From assembly GCA_964428345.1 (NCBI GenBank), contig CAYRYD010000018.1, positions 33,412 to 97,411 on the forward strand: a DNA stretch of 64,000 nucleotides. The letters are read 5' to 3'. The notes under the pieces were generated by a model. The model had not been told where the DNA came from, searched no databases, and saw only the letters and a program-made list of their open reading frames with translations. Of this stretch, positions 25,901-35,130 are shown piece after piece; the first letter of the stretch is position 1; the number at the start of each line of letters is the position of its first letter. Source of the stretch: JABDMH01 sp964428345. Its GTDB lineage: Bacteria > Bacteroidota > Bacteroidia > Chitinophagales > Saprospiraceae. A program made the translations under genes and the position numbers.

Positions 25901-28900
25901 TTCGGTGATGCGGAAAACCTGACCAATGAGATCGTATCAAACATCCGGGTTTGTGGATTGGATTCGCTGGTATATGCCCGGGTATCGATTGTTGAGGATC
26001 TCCACTGTTTCGCCATCTCAGAGGTTCATTTGATGGTACTGCCCGGTGCCGGTGGTCAGGATGTGGATTTTGTTGAACTAATTTGTCCGGATGATCTCTT
26101 TGATGCGTTAGCTTATCTCCAGGCGCAGGATTTCCGCGGTGATGCCACCACCATTTTTTACACCGATCCGGACCAAATGGTTCCCTATACCGGAGATCCA
26201 TCCGCCATTGATCCGGCTGACTTCCCATTTACCTTATACTACGATGACACCCTGATCGTTGGAGGATGTGGAGTTACGGGGTCGATTACGCTGAATATGA
26301 TCCCCGGGACTTCGGTATTTGCCGGAAGGGACACCTCCCTGTGTGGACTCGATTGCATCGATCTCACCCTGCTGGGTGCGACGTTCTATGCCAATGGAAC
26401 CGGTGCTACCGATGCCATCTGGTCGTCATCCGGAACAGGGACTTTCATAGAGGATAACACTTTTGCCGGAGCTCACTTCTACTGTCCGGATGCGGGTGAT
26501 CTGGCACTTGGCCGGGTGATTCTTACCCTTACGGTAACCGATGATCCCTGTATGATGCCCCCGCCATCCGCTTCGGTGGAAATCACTCTTACAGCCGGCA
26601 CTCCCCGGTTTCTCGATGATCCGAGAGATACCATCGATTGTTATCATCCATTTACAACGAACCCAGCCGCATATGATAGTTTTCCGGGCTGCCGTCTGAT
26701 TATTGAATGCATTGATACGTTGGTGGGCGATGTAGTCAACTACGAGTTCCTCCCAGGTGACTGTATCAATCTGATTAGCCAGGTGAAAAGGACATTCAGG
26801 TTTACCTACAATCAGCAGGAATTCACCTGTATGGACACGATTGTAATCCGGGCGTTACCGGACACCCTGATTTGTCCTCCTGAAAAGGACAGCGTCTATT
26901 GCGTGCCTGGTTACCTGAGGGATCAGCATGGACGTCCGTCACCGCTGGAAACCGGGGTTCCAATGGCCGGAGATATCCCTCTCTGGCCTCCCTTGCCAGG
27001 TATCTGTGATATACTGATCGATTACCTGGATGTGGAGTTTACCGGTAGCTGTCCTAAAACAATCCGCCGCGAATGGTACATAAAGAATACCTGCACCGGT
27101 CGTCTGGATTCTTGCCTGCAATGGATCATGATCTTCGATACAACAGCTCCGGTCATCACCAAACTGGACACCGCCACATTTCTCATACCGCTTCCAGCGG
27201 GATCGCATCACTGTGAAGCTGAAACCTACATACCCAGGATCATGGTGGAAGATACCTGCACCGGGGTTAAACAGGTCAAGGCTATGATTAACGGGCAGAT
27301 TTTTGAAATGCACCTGAACCCGCTAACCGGGTACTATGAGAGTCAACGAAAGGTACGGCTGCCGGTCTCTGATATTGTTAGTTACGGGAACCTGCCGGTC
27401 ATCAGTTATGTCTCGTATGAGGTGATGGATAGTTGCCATAACCTGACCATCAAAGACAGCTTGCCACTGGTGGTGATCGACGACACTAAACCGGTGGCCA
27501 TCTGCGACAAAGGACTGAATATTACTATAACGGACCCACTTATCTGGCTGCCTGCCGAGACTTTGGATGAAGGTTCATGGGACAATTGCGGATTGGCCTT
27601 TTTACTGGCCCGGAGAGCTGACTGGTCAACGGCATGCGGGGTTGATCTCTGCGACAGTCTGCGCTTTCTGACAACCGGACACCACGATTCACTATTTCTC
27701 GCCATTTTGGAGTCTTCCAGTGCGTTGAATGCAGTAGAGGCACACTACCAGAAAACCCTGAACTGGCTCTGCGAAGACGATCGGCCATGCAGCTGGCCGT
27801 TATTGCTCGGCTGGACATATGATTTGCTGGTATCGGCTACGGTGGATTGCAGGGAAAATTCCGGTCCATTCAGTAAATCATATCTTGATCAGTTGCTATA
27901 CAGCCTGCCTGACGAAGAACTGGCGGGTTTACTGCGGCCGTCCCTGTCTTGTCTTAGTTCCGAAGATCAACCTGGAACTATTTCGGACATAGCCAGTTCG
28001 ATGACCGATCACTGGTCAGATGTGCTTGTGCATGACCTGCTGAGTAAACCGGCAATGAACTTCAGTAACCTGGGTGAAGCCCTGACTACCCTGGGAAAGC
28101 AGGTTGGAGGAGGTTGGAGTACGGCCGTTCCCTTCTGTTGTGAGGATGCCTGCCAGACCGTTATGGTCGAGCTACTGGCGATGGATTACTGGTGCAACTG
28201 GAGTAAGTGTTGGACTACGGTATATGTGGAGGATAAGACGCCGCCAATGGTGGTTGCTGAGCTCGCAGATGTGAGCATCAGCTGTACAGCCTACGAAAAA
28301 TTTTATGCCGGAGCAGTGGATAAGGCAATCAACGGCCAATTTGAGGATCTCCAAAACCTGCTGGGTCGTTATGATAAGGTTACTTATGATGCTTATGGGA
28401 AAGTACCCGGGCCATCAATCTTCAGCGTATCGGATGTACTCTGTGATTCGGCCATAGTCCGGAAAGACAGTCTGGTCTATGATGAACATCTCGGGTATAT
28501 ATGGAAGACATACACCGTTTTCCAGGCCACCTGGGATACGGTGACAACAAACCGGTTTAATGGGCAGGTGGCCGATCAATGTGGACTTCAATGCTTTGAA
28601 GAAAAACCCTGGATCAATCTCGATCCCTGTGGACAGGGTTATGTAAAAAGGGTATTCAAGTTTGTCGGACAATGCAGTACCGGAAATGCCGGACCCATGG
28701 CAGATACCATCGTACGAACCCAGACCATCCGGATAAAACCGGATTGCCGGATCAGCCCGGCCATGTTTCGGTTTCCCACCGATACCATAATCCATCATTG
28801 TGGAGTGGAATACGAGCCGGAAGGGAGCGGTAAGGCATCCGGAATGGCTTCCCCTGTGTTAACCGGTGAAGTACAGTACATTTTTAGTGACCAGTGTCGG

Positions 28901-30100
28901 CAGGTGGGTATCGGATACTATGACCGGGTTTTCAAAATTGTAGGAGGTAAACAGGGTTGCTATAAGATTCTCCGAACCTGGTGTATGATGGACTGGTGTA
29001 CAAACGACCTGCCGGTAAAGTCTGACTGGTGGTGGGACCCAAATTATAAGGATAAGTACCTTACTTTTACTCAGAAGATCATCATATTCGATAATGAGGC
29101 GCCTGATTGCACCATAGATATCCCATCGCAATTAACCACCCCGGATTGTTTTTACCATCTGGAAACCAATATCCATCTGGAAGACGGATGTGGTGTGATC
29201 GATTATCAATGGGAACTGCTCAATACCAAAACCGGAAGTACTTTGGCCACCGGAAGCGGACAACACAACTCCGGCTCTGGCAATGCGATCGGGTTGAAGA
29301 TCGCCGGAATACCGGAGGGGACATACAATCTCCGGTTGGTAGCCAGAGATGATTGTCAGAATGAGCGTTTCTGCAATCAACCCTTCGAGGTCACCACCGG
29401 AAAAAAACCAATTGCTGTGTGTCTGAGCAGCCTTACCGTCGATCTGGTACCGATGGATCGCGATCTCGACGGAAGCCTGGATACAGCTATGGCGATCATA
29501 TGGGCCAAAGAATTCAATCAGAGCAGCACCGCCGCATGTGGTGCTTCAGCTGATGGATTAACCTTCAGGATTGCCTGGGAAGAGGGAGAACCGGTTTTGC
29601 CTCCCCCAGGAGCGAGTTATCTTGAGCTTGGCTGCGAACATGCCGGGAGTCGGAATGTGAGATTGTATGTCCTGGATCATAGTGGAACGTGGGACTACTG
29701 CACCGTAAGGTTGATTGTCCAGAACAATGCAGGAGGTTGCAGTCTTATAACTTCAGGTACTGGTTTTGATCCCGGATTGGTGTCCTCCGGGTACCGGAAA
29801 GATGTAGTTCGAAATGTCGTTGAGGGAGATGTGGAACATTGGGTCTTGCTGCAGAACCGGCCCAATCCCTTCCGAAAGCAAACTGTGATCGGCTTCTTTG
29901 CTCCGGAGGCAGCAGAGACATCACTGAGTGTATATGACCTCTTGGGAAGGAGGTTAAGATCATGGCAGGGTCCGGCCGTTAAGGGGTATAACGAGTGGCA
30001 GATCGAGGATTCGTCGGGAGATCTTCCTGCCGGAATACTGTACTACAAGTTGGAAACAGTAGGACAGACCATCCTGGGAAAGATGTTCCATCTGGACTGA
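22976..30100 (+). CDS. Giant T9SS-sorted surface protein with malectin-like and SdrD B-like domains
   Basis: 2374 residues with an N-terminal signal (SVILALLLSSLDLSADI). Residues about 24-120 are SdrD B-like (HTFHDHNNNGVRDNSELLVT). Residues 340-505 look like a malectin-type carbohydrate-binding domain: LCINAGGNSN, ELYQSFRRGDFRYDIPV, YEVMLHFAEPENLTVGDRLF and LLAGIEVAG. A second SdrD B-like domain lies at about 802-926 (VGNYVWCDANSNGVQDPTEF ... LNRDDLDFGFLG). The middle and rear (930-2280) are Cys-rich, with recurring segments such as VYVEDKTPPMVVAE and RREWYIKNTCTGR. The last 85 residues are a type A T9SS sorting domain (LLQNRPNPFRKQTVIGFF ... SVYDLLGRRL ... GILYYKL). It is predicted to be secreted and anchored at the cell surface, perhaps as an adhesin that binds glycans. 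Confidence 0.92.
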   Translation: MRCALRPSVILALLLSSLDLSADIIIHTFHDHNNNGVRDNSELLVTGLQVRGFDDSATEWIFLDDGMGQFVLPGFLIRSRIRVEVSGYNDQLRQGKNRPTTVFFASDGDQIEVPVLLEQPLDPNATHILVPCHEKGASQLKKDSPAFVRFPFSARGIAAQFGGSGPNPVQDASISEIGSTWGVAYQRSHERAFVGTLLKRHVGMGPQGPGAVYVLDYRTGKPAISHFNLQGITPSEGPAIDLGSVRREIVDAEIDQTMPYALSTIEDRVRRASYDVDAYDKVGQTAYGDIEMGENGRTLWMVNLNQRSLMTMDVGDEEIRPTEAGIRNYLIDELPGIPNLNFRFRLCINAGGNSNLNGAEAFTDPNGASWDKNKYAVGGQFGHQNFAVSNLLNGTESTSSRELYQSFRRGDFRYDIPVPLDEPYEVMLHFAEPENLTVGDRLFDIVQDDQVLVENFDIVKHAGGAMKATVLKLTITSNDRLIRLGFVSKAGARRKEALLAGIEVAGQTISQSGVLRPWALAFHQGRGYLGVVSDASHSQSREHLFAYLLSFDPGNITAGLTEELAFPLNYPRERASNAHLQTPQSLRSAAWMPWARTWEETMIPTRGEPLSIQGGLLCAYAQPIFSKISFGPDGSIILGMMDRWAHQVGHLNYSTDLGDRTLLIGYAAGDVLKVFREPDGRYILEKTNSDDGLYYRKDDGPGYQGEFFYEDHFISPLAHHGEIFTGGQALLPGSDLVAVTVHSPIVTKNPNFLYDGLLTQGLHFYNMNTGRRAGEYLFVEQFVLGKANGLGDIAVITEAAPPAVGNYVWCDANSNGVQDPTEFGINGIHVTLHDGEEALIQLEEKVTINGGQFYFDNLLPNHHYQLRIDLDEMRSKGYSGLVAPFQTGDSLTDSDADDTSLPGFAIIDFVTGNDGLNRDDLDFGFLGPPARDIQKILCEDVNIPPFDQPCADFSLAGIIDSVSTAANTIVSIYPTFGDAENLTNEIVSNIRVCGLDSLVYARVSIVEDLHCFAISEVHLMVLPGAGGQDVDFVELICPDDLFDALAYLQAQDFRGDATTIFYTDPDQMVPYTGDPSAIDPADFPFTLYYDDTLIVGGCGVTGSITLNMIPGTSVFAGRDTSLCGLDCIDLTLLGATFYANGTGATDAIWSSSGTGTFIEDNTFAGAHFYCPDAGDLALGRVILTLTVTDDPCMMPPPSASVEITLTAGTPRFLDDPRDTIDCYHPFTTNPAAYDSFPGCRLIIECIDTLVGDVVNYEFLPGDCINLISQVKRTFRFTYNQQEFTCMDTIVIRALPDTLICPPEKDSVYCVPGYLRDQHGRPSPLETGVPMAGDIPLWPPLPGICDILIDYLDVEFTGSCPKTIRREWYIKNTCTGRLDSCLQWIMIFDTTAPVITKLDTATFLIPLPAGSHHCEAETYIPRIMVEDTCTGVKQVKAMINGQIFEMHLNPLTGYYESQRKVRLPVSDIVSYGNLPVISYVSYEVMDSCHNLTIKDSLPLVVIDDTKPVAICDKGLNITITDPLIWLPAETLDEGSWDNCGLAFLLARRADWSTACGVDLCDSLRFLTTGHHDSLFLAILESSSALNAVEAHYQKTLNWLCEDDRPCSWPLLLGWTYDLLVSATVDCRENSGPFSKSYLDQLLYSLPDEELAGLLRPSLSCLSSEDQPGTISDIASSMTDHWSDVLVHDLLSKPAMNFSNLGEALTTLGKQVGGGWSTAVPFCCEDACQTVMVELLAMDYWCNWSKCWTTVYVEDKTPPMVVAELADVSISCTAYEKFYAGAVDKAINGQFEDLQNLLGRYDKVTYDAYGKVPGPSIFSVSDVLCDSAIVRKDSLVYDEHLGYIWKTYTVFQATWDTVTTNRFNGQVADQCGLQCFEEKPWINLDPCGQGYVKRVFKFVGQCSTGNAGPMADTIVRTQTIRIKPDCRISPAMFRFPTDTIIHHCGVEYEPEGSGKASGMASPVLTGEVQYIFSDQCRQVGIGYYDRVFKIVGGKQGCYKILRTWCMMDWCTNDLPVKSDWWWDPNYKDKYLTFTQKIIIFDNEAPDCTIDIPSQLTTPDCFYHLETNIHLEDGCGVIDYQWELLNTKTGSTLATGSGQHNSGSGNAIGLKIAGIPEGTYNLRLVARDDCQNERFCNQPFEVTTGKKPIAVCLSSLTVDLVPMDRDLDGSLDTAMAIIWAKEFNQSSTAACGASADGLTFRIAWEEGEPVLPPPGASYLELGCEHAGSRNVRLYVLDHSGTWDYCTVRLIVQNNAGGCSLITSGTGFDPGLVSSGYRKDVVRNVVEGDVEHWVLLQNRPNPFRKQTVIGFFAPEAAETSLSVYDLLGRRLRSWQGPAVKGYNEWQIEDSSGDLPAGILYYKLETVGQTILGKMFHLD

Positions 30101-30210
30101 ATGGAGAGTGGGCAGGACCGGTGATCAAGTGCCTCTTCTATAAAACCGTGGTCAGCCGAGGTCAGCTGCCGGTAAGGTCGTGATGGTACAACCATAAAAC
30201 GGTATTCTTC

Positions 30211-30218
30211 TATCTTTG
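30211..30218 (+). promoter_or_regulatory. Promoter -7 box TATCTTTG of the fusion enzyme gene
   Basis: A full TAnnTTTG match 31 bp upstream of the ATG at 30249. No clear TTTG is found 19 bp upstream of it. Confidence 0.4.
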
Positions 30219-30248
30219 ACCGGGAATTGATCACTTATCCCGGCGCTG

Positions 30249-33200
30249 ATGAATTACGAAGCATTGGATATATCCTCTGCGGATATTGCTGAACTTGCTC
30301 GAAAACATTATGATCTCAGAGGTCGTATCCTGAAGCTTCCCGGCGAAGTCGATTTTAATTACCTGATAGAAAGTAAAGACCGGAAGTGTACCTTAAAGGT
30401 AACCAGGCCGCAGACCCCACCGGAGTATCTGGCGTTTCAGTGTGTAATTCTGAAGCATCTGGTTGTTTCGGATTTCCCCCTGCAGATCCCGGAGATTATA
30501 CCCAGTTTAGACGGTAGCGATTATATCACCCTTGACAATCAACGGTATCTGAGGCTGCAGAAATGGGTTCCGGGTCAAATGGTGGCAGAGATCAAACCCC
30601 GTTTGCCGGGTTTGTTGCGCAGCTGGGGGAGGACTGCTGGATTGTTTTCCCAACATCTCCGGAATTTCGACCATCCGGGTGCCCACCGTCTTCAGAAATG
30701 GAATCCCAGTGAGGTGCTCCGCGCCAGGGAATATCGGCCCTGGTTTCAGCATGAAGATGAATTGGCCATCGCAGACTATTTTTGGGGCCTCTTCGAAAGC
30801 AGGGTTTTACCGGTATTGTCCGGTTTGCGGAAAAGTGTCAATTACAATGACGCTCATGTGCACAATTTACTGGTGAATGGTGATTTGCAAGAACCGAGAA
30901 TCACTGGCATCATCGATTTTGGGGATGCCCTCTATACCGAAACCATCAATGAACTGGCCATTGCCTGCGCTTACGCCTCCATGCAGATGCCCGATCCTCT
31001 CGGAGCTGCCTGTGAGGTGGTGCGTGGATATCATGAGGTTTTTCCCCTGGAGGAAGAAGAATTGCAGGTGCTCTTTACCCTGATCAGTGCCCGGCTATTA
31101 CTCACCGTTGCCAATGCAGCCTGGAATAAACACATCGAACCCGAAAACAAATACCTGCAGGTCAGTGAAAAACCAGCCTGGGATCTGTTGTGGAAATGGA
31201 AGGAAATTCCACCGTCACTGGCTCTTTACCGGTTCAGGAGTGTCTGCGGACTCGAACCCTGCTCCCGGAGAATATATTTTAATCAGTGGCTGCCGGCCAA
31301 TAAGGATAATCTGTTTCCGGTAATTGATCTGTCACAGCAGAAAGTGGTCTCCCTCGACCTTTCTGTCGGAAGCCTTGACCTTGGGAATAACGCGGATTTT
31401 GAAAGCATCGCAGCTTTTGAAAAAACCATTAACCGGATGCTGGAAGATCAGCAGGCCGGTATTGGTATTGGTATTGGTGGTTATGGAGAAGTGCGCCCTT
31501 TTTACAGTACTACGGCATTCCGCGATGAAGGCAACCGGGGAGCCCGTTGGCGGACCATCCATCTGGGTCTGGATTGTTGGTCACCGGCCGGTACTCCGGT
31601 TTTTGCACCGCTCGACGCCGTGGTACACAGTTTTCAGGAAAATGCCGGTGATGGCAATTATGGCCCAACGATTATTTTACAACATACGCTTCCCAGCAGG
31701 GAGTGTTTCTACACTCTTTACGGCCATATAAGTAAGGAATCGCTTCGTGGGTTGACGGCAGGGTCCAAGGTAACCAGGGGAACACGGATCGCTACGATCG
31801 GGTCACCGCCGGTCAATGGTAACTGGCCACCGCATTTGCATTTTCAGGTCATTCTTGATCTGCTGGAAGCCGAGGGGGATTTCCCGGGAGTGGCCTATCC
31901 GGAAGAAGCGGATACCTGGCTTAGCATCTGTCCGGATCCCCGGTTATTTTTTGGGTTTGTACCGGACAGGGAAGCAGGGATGAGCGATGAGCAACTATTG
32001 GCATTACGTCAACAAAATCTGGGTAGAGGTCTTAGTATTTCGTATCAGAAACCCCTGCATATGGTCAGAGGTTTTGGGCAGTGGTTGTATGATGGTACCG
32101 GTCGACGGTATCTGGATACGGTCAACAATGTAGCGCATGTAGGTCATCAGCATCCTGCGGTAGTTAAATCCGCCCAACGTCAGATCGCCGTATTGAATAC
32201 CAATACCCGCTACCTGCACGAAAACCTGGTGCTTTTTGCCGAAGAACTGCTGGCAACTTTCCCTCCGGAGCTGTGTGTGGTCCATTTTGTGAACAGCGGC
32301 AGTGAAGCCAATGAGCTGGCCCTTCGAATGGTGGAAACCTATACCGGACAAAAGGATATGATTGCTGTGGAAGTGGGGTACCATGGCAATACGACCGGAT
32401 GTATTGCAGTCAGCAGTTACAAATTTGATGGTAAAGGTGGTAAAGGAGCCCCCGCGACCACCCAGGCAGTACCGATTCCGGACGTTTACCGCGGTTTATA
32501 CCGGGACTCCGATGCCGGTCACCGGTATGCAGGACACATCGGGAAGGCTATTGGAAACATCAACGCCTCCGGAAGGAAAGTGGGGGGGTTCATCTGTGAG
32601 AGTATTCTCAGTTGCGGCGGTCAGATTGTACTGCCACAGTATTATCTGCAGGAGGCCTATGTGCACGTCCGGGCAGCCGGAGGTTTATGCATCGCCGATG
32701 AGGTACAGGTGGGTTTCGGCCGGGTAGGATCCCAGTTCTGGGGCTTTCAGCTCCAGGGAGTCATTCCGGATATCGTAACCCTGGGCAAACCGATGGGCAA
32801 CGGACATCCTTTGGGTGCAGTCGTGACTACCCGGCCGGTGGCCGATGCCTTTGCCAATGGGATGGAGTACTTCAATACCTTTGGTGGTAATCCGGTTTCC
32901 TGTGCTGTTGGCAGGGAAGTGTTGCGAATTGTCCGGGAGGAAGATTTGCAGGAGCATGCCCGGCAGACCGGGCGATATCTTACCGACGAATTGAGTGCAT
33001 TGCAGCAAAGGTTTCCGTTGATCGGAGATGTAAGGGGACCGGGACTATTTATGGGTATTGAATTGGTGAGAAACCGGGAGACCCTGGAACCGGCAACCCG
33101 GGAAGCGGCCTATCTGATCAACCGAATGCGGGATCGCGGCATTTTGATGAGTACGGATGGTCCGTTTAACAATGTCTTGAAAATAAAACCGCCCATGTGT

Positions 33201-33284
33201 TTTGATGAGCACGATGCTGATTTTCTTCTGGAAAATCTGGAGGAAGTACTGGGGGATAGCTATCTTAGGATTTCTGATTGCTGA
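30249..33284 (+). CDS. APH-like kinase / M23 peptidase-like / class III aminotransferase fusion
   Basis: 1011 residues in three parts. Residues 1-330 are an aminoglycoside-phosphotransferase/hydroxylysine-kinase-like domain; the catalytic loop reads NYNDAHVHNLLV, keeping Asp and Asn but with Tyr where His is usual, and the metal motif is GIIDFGDALYT. Residues about 415-560 are an M23/LytM fold with metal ligands in HLGLDCW and HLHFQVI. Residues about 590-1011 are a class III PLP aminotransferase: VNSGSEANELALRM, IADEVQVGFGRVG, and the Schiff-base Lys near 845 in VTLGKPMGNGHPLGA. The kinase plus AGXT2L-type PLP enzyme is the pair known for phosphorylating an amino-alcohol (hydroxylysine, ethanolamine) and then eliminating phosphate. 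Such three-part proteins are known in bacteria, but their substrate is not established as far as I know. Confidence 0.93.
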   Translation: MNYEALDISSADIAELARKHYDLRGRILKLPGEVDFNYLIESKDRKCTLKVTRPQTPPEYLAFQCVILKHLVVSDFPLQIPEIIPSLDGSDYITLDNQRYLRLQKWVPGQMVAEIKPRLPGLLRSWGRTAGLFSQHLRNFDHPGAHRLQKWNPSEVLRAREYRPWFQHEDELAIADYFWGLFESRVLPVLSGLRKSVNYNDAHVHNLLVNGDLQEPRITGIIDFGDALYTETINELAIACAYASMQMPDPLGAACEVVRGYHEVFPLEEEELQVLFTLISARLLLTVANAAWNKHIEPENKYLQVSEKPAWDLLWKWKEIPPSLALYRFRSVCGLEPCSRRIYFNQWLPANKDNLFPVIDLSQQKVVSLDLSVGSLDLGNNADFESIAAFEKTINRMLEDQQAGIGIGIGGYGEVRPFYSTTAFRDEGNRGARWRTIHLGLDCWSPAGTPVFAPLDAVVHSFQENAGDGNYGPTIILQHTLPSRECFYTLYGHISKESLRGLTAGSKVTRGTRIATIGSPPVNGNWPPHLHFQVILDLLEAEGDFPGVAYPEEADTWLSICPDPRLFFGFVPDREAGMSDEQLLALRQQNLGRGLSISYQKPLHMVRGFGQWLYDGTGRRYLDTVNNVAHVGHQHPAVVKSAQRQIAVLNTNTRYLHENLVLFAEELLATFPPELCVVHFVNSGSEANELALRMVETYTGQKDMIAVEVGYHGNTTGCIAVSSYKFDGKGGKGAPATTQAVPIPDVYRGLYRDSDAGHRYAGHIGKAIGNINASGRKVGGFICESILSCGGQIVLPQYYLQEAYVHVRAAGGLCIADEVQVGFGRVGSQFWGFQLQGVIPDIVTLGKPMGNGHPLGAVVTTRPVADAFANGMEYFNTFGGNPVSCAVGREVLRIVREEDLQEHARQTGRYLTDELSALQQRFPLIGDVRGPGLFMGIELVRNRETLEPATREAAYLINRMRDRGILMSTDGPFNNVLKIKPPMCFDEHDADFLLENLEEVLGDSYLRISDC

Positions 33285-33302
33285 TTTCTGATTGTTGATT
33301 TC
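33269..33302. repeat. 14 bp tandem repeat at the stop codon
   Basis: GATTTCTGATTGCT is repeated about 2.4 times (33269, 33283, 33297) and contains the TGA stop of the fusion gene at 33282-33284. The last residues of the fusion protein (RISDC) are encoded by it, so the repeat may have replaced the original end. Confidence 0.6.
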
Positions 33303-33308
33303 AATAAT

Positions 33309-33647
33309 CTAGACTTCAAAGATTTTATCCATCAAAATCCATTTTTCCCCTTTCCGGGACCATGGTAGCGGCTGTTGAAATTTCCACATCAGTTCTTCCC
33401 ATTCCTGCACTTTTTGATTGGCACTATCCAGGGCTGATTTTTTCTCAAAACTAAATTGATCATCGACCTCCAGCACCATAAATAGGCGATTACCGGTGCG
33501 GTATATCTGCATATTTAATATTCCGCTTGCCCGGATGCTTTCAAGCACTTCCGGCCAGACGTTTCCGGGTGCATGGTATCGGATGTACTCTTCGATCAGG
33601 TCAGGATCATCTTTCAGGTCAAGGGTAAGACAATATTTTCTGGCCAT
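33309..33647 (-). CDS. L-rhamnose mutarotase (RhaM/DUF718) family protein
   Basis: 112 residues, the full family length. Family features are the N-terminal KYCLTLDLKDDPDLIEEY, the active-site segment RYHAPGNVWPEVLESIRASG (His included), NMQIYRTGNRLFMVLEVDD, and the C-terminal EELMWKFQQPLP. RhaM interconverts the anomers of L-rhamnose; paralogues act on other sugars, so the exact sugar is uncertain. It lies 47 bp downstream of a gene for another mutarotase-like protein on the same strand, probably in one transcript for sugar use. Confidence 0.88.
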   Translation of the reverse strand: MARKYCLTLDLKDDPDLIEEYIRYHAPGNVWPEVLESIRASGILNMQIYRTGNRLFMVLEVDDQFSFEKKSALDSANQKVQEWEELMWKFQQPLPWSRKGEKWILMDKIFEV

Positions 33648-33694
33648 ATTTTTGCGGTTTTAATTGTTGGATTCAAAATACCATTGTTATCCGG

Positions 33695-34939
33695 TTAAAA
33701 TGCATCTCTAACCTGCTGCACCGATACTCCCAGAATTTGCTGCATGATCTGATCCAACAATTTCTCCTCGCCCTCGAAATGATAAGTCCGCTGGATATGG
33801 ATGCCGCTTTCCCCATTTCTCAGAGCAAGAGCAGGAGATGAAGTTTCCAGTTCGTAAAAGGGGCCAAGAGGCGCCTTACCAGGTTCTGGTGGACCGTCGT
33901 TGTATGAATTAATCACATCGCCGCGGTACGGTTCTTCCTGAATTTCCCAGAGTGAATTGACATACCGGTTGATTCCTTCGGGTTTGTTGTATTGCACGAT
34001 GGTCAGCAATTGATTTTCCGCGTCGTAAGATCCGCATATGTTTTTTGCCCTGGCCGGTGGAAGACCGATTTTACTGCGGTATTTACCATCACCCTTAAAA
34101 TAGATCACGCCATCCTTCATTTTCAGGCGATCGTCCGGGACTTTTCCAAAATAGGTATCGTTGACAACCGGCCCGAGACCGGATTCATCTCCTTCGTGGT
34201 AGGGAATAATGACGGTCATACTTTCGGAGGGATTGTACATACCAAGAAGCCAGATGGAAAGCAGTCCGGTTTCCTCTTTCCAGTCTTCTGATCCGGTATT
34301 GGTCAGCTGATTGCTGGTTTGATAGCCAACCACCGAAAGATCGAGGGTATCCGGCAGTCCCAGGTTTTGCCGGATTTCTGCTTTTGAAAGCATTTCAATC
34401 GTGCGTTTGATCCGGAAACTGAAACGGAATCCGGAATAATTGGTCAGCGATGCTTCCTTTTCAAAGACCGCCCGGAGATCCGTACTTCCTTCTAAATGGT
34501 ATGGGTCAAGGTCGATCAGACGGGGAGTCTGCCAATGCTCCAGATCAAACGGATCGCCATTTTTAAAGAAAATGGAATACTGACCGCCTTCCGGACCGAT
34601 CCAGAACCTTTCCTCACCGCCAAAAGCATTCATATGCTCCAGGGTGTCACCTGACTCGAAAAGAGGTCGGTTGATCCAGCCAAAACTACGGCCGTTCATT
34701 CCCCTGGCGGTGCTGGTCATCACCCGTCCCTGAAGCGCGCCGGACACCGCAACCAACGCGGGACTGTCCGGAGCCCGTAACAAGAGTATGTCGGTATGTG
34801 CCTGTAAAAATTGCAGGTCGTCGCTGAAATTCTGACCATTCCTTTGATCCGTGTGCATTGTGGTTTGGTTGTTTCCGGAATTACAGTCCATCAACAGGAG
34901 ACTGATGCCAAAAAGGAAAGGTAGTGGTAATTTATCCAT
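33695..34939 (-). CDS. DUF6786-like (galactose-mutarotase-fold) lipoprotein
   Basis: 414 residues with a lipoprotein-type leader (MDKLPLPFLFGISLLLMDC). The body matches what I recall of the DUF6786 family: GRVMTSTARGMNGRSFGWIN, FGGEERFWIGPEGGQYSIFF, and late SLWEIQEEPYRGDVINSYND and GPFYELETSSPALAL. The fold is thought to resemble galactose mutarotases, so sugar binding or epimerisation is likely, but no reaction is established. It precedes the RhaM-like gene on the same strand. Upstream is a TATCTTGG box near 35000, close to the Bacteroidota promoter pattern. Confidence 0.8.
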   Translation of the reverse strand: MDKLPLPFLFGISLLLMDCNSGNNQTTMHTDQRNGQNFSDDLQFLQAHTDILLLRAPDSPALVAVSGALQGRVMTSTARGMNGRSFGWINRPLFESGDTLEHMNAFGGEERFWIGPEGGQYSIFFKNGDPFDLEHWQTPRLIDLDPYHLEGSTDLRAVFEKEASLTNYSGFRFSFRIKRTIEMLSKAEIRQNLGLPDTLDLSVVGYQTSNQLTNTGSEDWKEETGLLSIWLLGMYNPSESMTVIIPYHEGDESGLGPVVNDTYFGKVPDDRLKMKDGVIYFKGDGKYRSKIGLPPARAKNICGSYDAENQLLTIVQYNKPEGINRYVNSLWEIQEEPYRGDVINSYNDGPPEPGKAPLGPFYELETSSPALALRNGESGIHIQRTYHFEGEEKLLDQIMQQILGVSVQQVRDAF

Positions 34940-35130
34940 GGATCATTCATTAAATTGCACATTTTTTGGGTGTAATCCCCGGTCAACGACACCAAGATAG
35001 AAAAGAAACGGTGTATGGTCGGGTCGGGGTTTTAAGCGCAGTTATGGAAGGGACAAAATCATCCGGTTGAAGGATTTTTATCACCCTGCTGCCGGATCCA
35101 AAAACGCTACTTTGCACGATTAATCAGCTA

